NCBI GenBank assembly: GCA_003644175.1
Contig: QNBS01000024.1
Span: 1 to 14,189 of the forward strand
Length of the DNA stretch: 14,189 nt
Source of the DNA: Planctomycetota bacterium
GTDB lineage: Bacteria > Planctomycetota > Phycisphaerae > Sedimentisphaerales > Anaerohalosphaeraceae
Direction of reading: 5' to 3'
Shown here: one piece after another, positions 13,343 to 14,189 of the stretch
Position numbering within the stretch: the stretch's first letter is position 1
Layout of the letters: each line of letters begins with the position of its first letter
Notes under the pieces: generated by a model
The model's database searches: none
What the model was told of the DNA's origin: nothing
The model's input: only the letters and a program-made list of their open reading frames with translations
Program-made: the position numbers and the translations under genes

Positions 13343-13388
13343 CATGAGGCGGATGCGTTTGTTATCGGGATGAAGGAAGAGTTGTAAG

Positions 13389-14189
13389 ATGGAAATTTTC
13401 GTATTAGGGCTGAATCACAAGACCGCTCCTGTCTCCGTGAGGGAGCCCCTGGCGTTTGACGCCGATGACGCCGCCGCCGCCCTCAAAACGCTGAAGGCGA
13501 GATTCACCGATGCGGAGTTTGTGCTGCTGTCGACCTGCAACCGCGTGGAGTTGTACTGCGCCACCGACGAAAGGGGCGCCCCCGATGCGGATGATCTGAT
13601 CGCTTTTCTTTCTGAGGATCGCCGCATAAAGGCCGACGCGTTCAGGGAGTATCTTTACCTGCGTTTCGGCGCCGAGGCGGCGAGCCACCTGTTGACCGTC
13701 AGTTCGAGTCTGGATAGTATGGTCGTGGGTGAATCACAGATCATCGCGCAGGTCAAGGAAAGCTACGTGCTTGCATGCAGCGTCAAGAGTGCGGGCAAGA
13801 CCCTTAACAGGCTGTTTCATACGGCTTTTGCTGCGAGCAAGGAGATATACTCGAGCACCACGATAGCAAACCGTCGCGTCAGCGTCGCCGGCGTTGCTGT
13901 GGATCTGGCGAGGCAGCTTTTCGGCGACATCCCTTCGGCGAAGGTGGTTGTTATTGGCGCCGGCGAGATGGGTGAATTGTTAGTGGAGCATTTCAAGCAT
14001 GTCAAATGCAATAATATTTTCGTTGTGAATCGCTCGTTTCAGCGGGCCGTTGACCTGGCGGCGGCGCATGATATCCAGGCCGACAAGTGGGAGAGCCTCG
14101 AGGGGCATCTGGCCGACGCCGATATTGTTGTTGCATCGGCGGGTGGACAGGACTATTTGTTCAGGAAGGATACCTTCCGAAAAGTTCTC
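13389..14189 (+). CDS. hemA: Glutamyl-tRNA reductase, N-terminal 267 residues (cut by window end)
   Basis: This enzyme reduces glutamyl-tRNA to glutamate-1-semialdehyde with NADPH, the first committed step of C5-pathway tetrapyrrole synthesis. The frame runs open to the window edge; full proteins are about 420-450 residues, so roughly 60% is visible. The start GLNHKTAPVSVRE is diagnostic. The catalytic Cys50 is in LLSTCNRVELY, conserved His100 is in ASHLL, and VVGESQIIAQVK (112-123) and the NADPH-binding GAGEMG (190-195) follow. No frameshift or missing key residue is seen. ATG 13389 has AAGGAAG (13373-13379) upstream, a somewhat long 9-nt spacing. It follows the HemX-like gene by 46 nt, in the same arrangement as hemX-hemA neighbours elsewhere; further hem genes probably continue beyond the window. 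Confidence 0.96.
   Translation, partial: MEIFVLGLNHKTAPVSVREPLAFDADDAAAALKTLKARFTDAEFVLLSTCNRVELYCATDERGAPDADDLIAFLSEDRRIKADAFREYLYLRFGAEAASHLLTVSSSLDSMVVGESQIIAQVKESYVLACSVKSAGKTLNRLFHTAFAASKEIYSSTTIANRRVSVAGVAVDLARQLFGDIPSAKVVVIGAGEMGELLVEHFKHVKCNNIFVVNRSFQRAVDLAAAHDIQADKWESLEGHLADADIVVASAGGQDYLFRKDTFRKVL

Overview
The window looks like a chromosomal segment of a Planctomycetota bacterium, most plausibly an anaerobic member of the Phycisphaerae/Sedimentisphaerales group. This placement is an inference. It rests on moderate GC, a Tat-dependent lipoprotein sulfatase of the S1 type abundant in planctomycetes, a Tat-exported TIM-barrel protein, a B12-type radical SAM enzyme and a siroheme-decarboxylase-like heme gene. 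Promoters with TTGCNN/TATAAT-like boxes and 17-nt spacers recur in front of transcription units.

Layout, left to right. (1) 1-358: a single cold-shock-domain protein behind a leader with several hairpins. (2) 359-787: a gene-free stretch rich in inverted repeats, ending in the hisA promoter. (3) 788-1513: hisA, alone, without other his genes. (4) 1543-3096, minus strand: a cobalamin-binding radical SAM protein converging on hisA. (5) 3387-4352: a Tat-exported aldo/keto-reductase-like TIM-barrel protein divergent from it, with a near-consensus sigma-70 promoter. (6) 4527-7561: two overlapping paralogous Deg/HtrA-like genes. The first has an intact His-Asp-Ser triad; the second is a lipoprotein in which the aligned His and Asp are Leu and Asn. 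(7) 7562-8779: two near-perfect parS sites and parB, with no parA next to it. (8) 9042-10253: a THUMP-domain RlmL-type rRNA methyltransferase with an altered NPPY motif. (9) 10275-11714: a sulfatase gene cut by one in-frame amber codon. (10) 11870-14189: a terminator with a promoter nested in it, then a tetrapyrrole operon: AhbB-like siroheme decarboxylase, HemX/CcsA-like membrane protein, and hemA (cut by the window end).

How the genes work together. The last three genes clearly form a tetrapyrrole unit: glutamyl-tRNA reductase makes the first committed precursor, the HemX/CcsA-like protein is a usual partner of hemA, and the AhbB-like protein points to the siroheme route to heme. The two Deg genes are translationally coupled and probably act together in the periplasm as a protease/pseudoprotease pair. 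ParB with its own parS sites suggests this locus belongs to the chromosome-segregation (origin-proximal) region. The rest look like independent units.

The observations most worth following are the Deg protease/pseudoprotease pair, the amber-interrupted sulfatase, the parS-parB block lacking parA, and the structured cold-shock leader.
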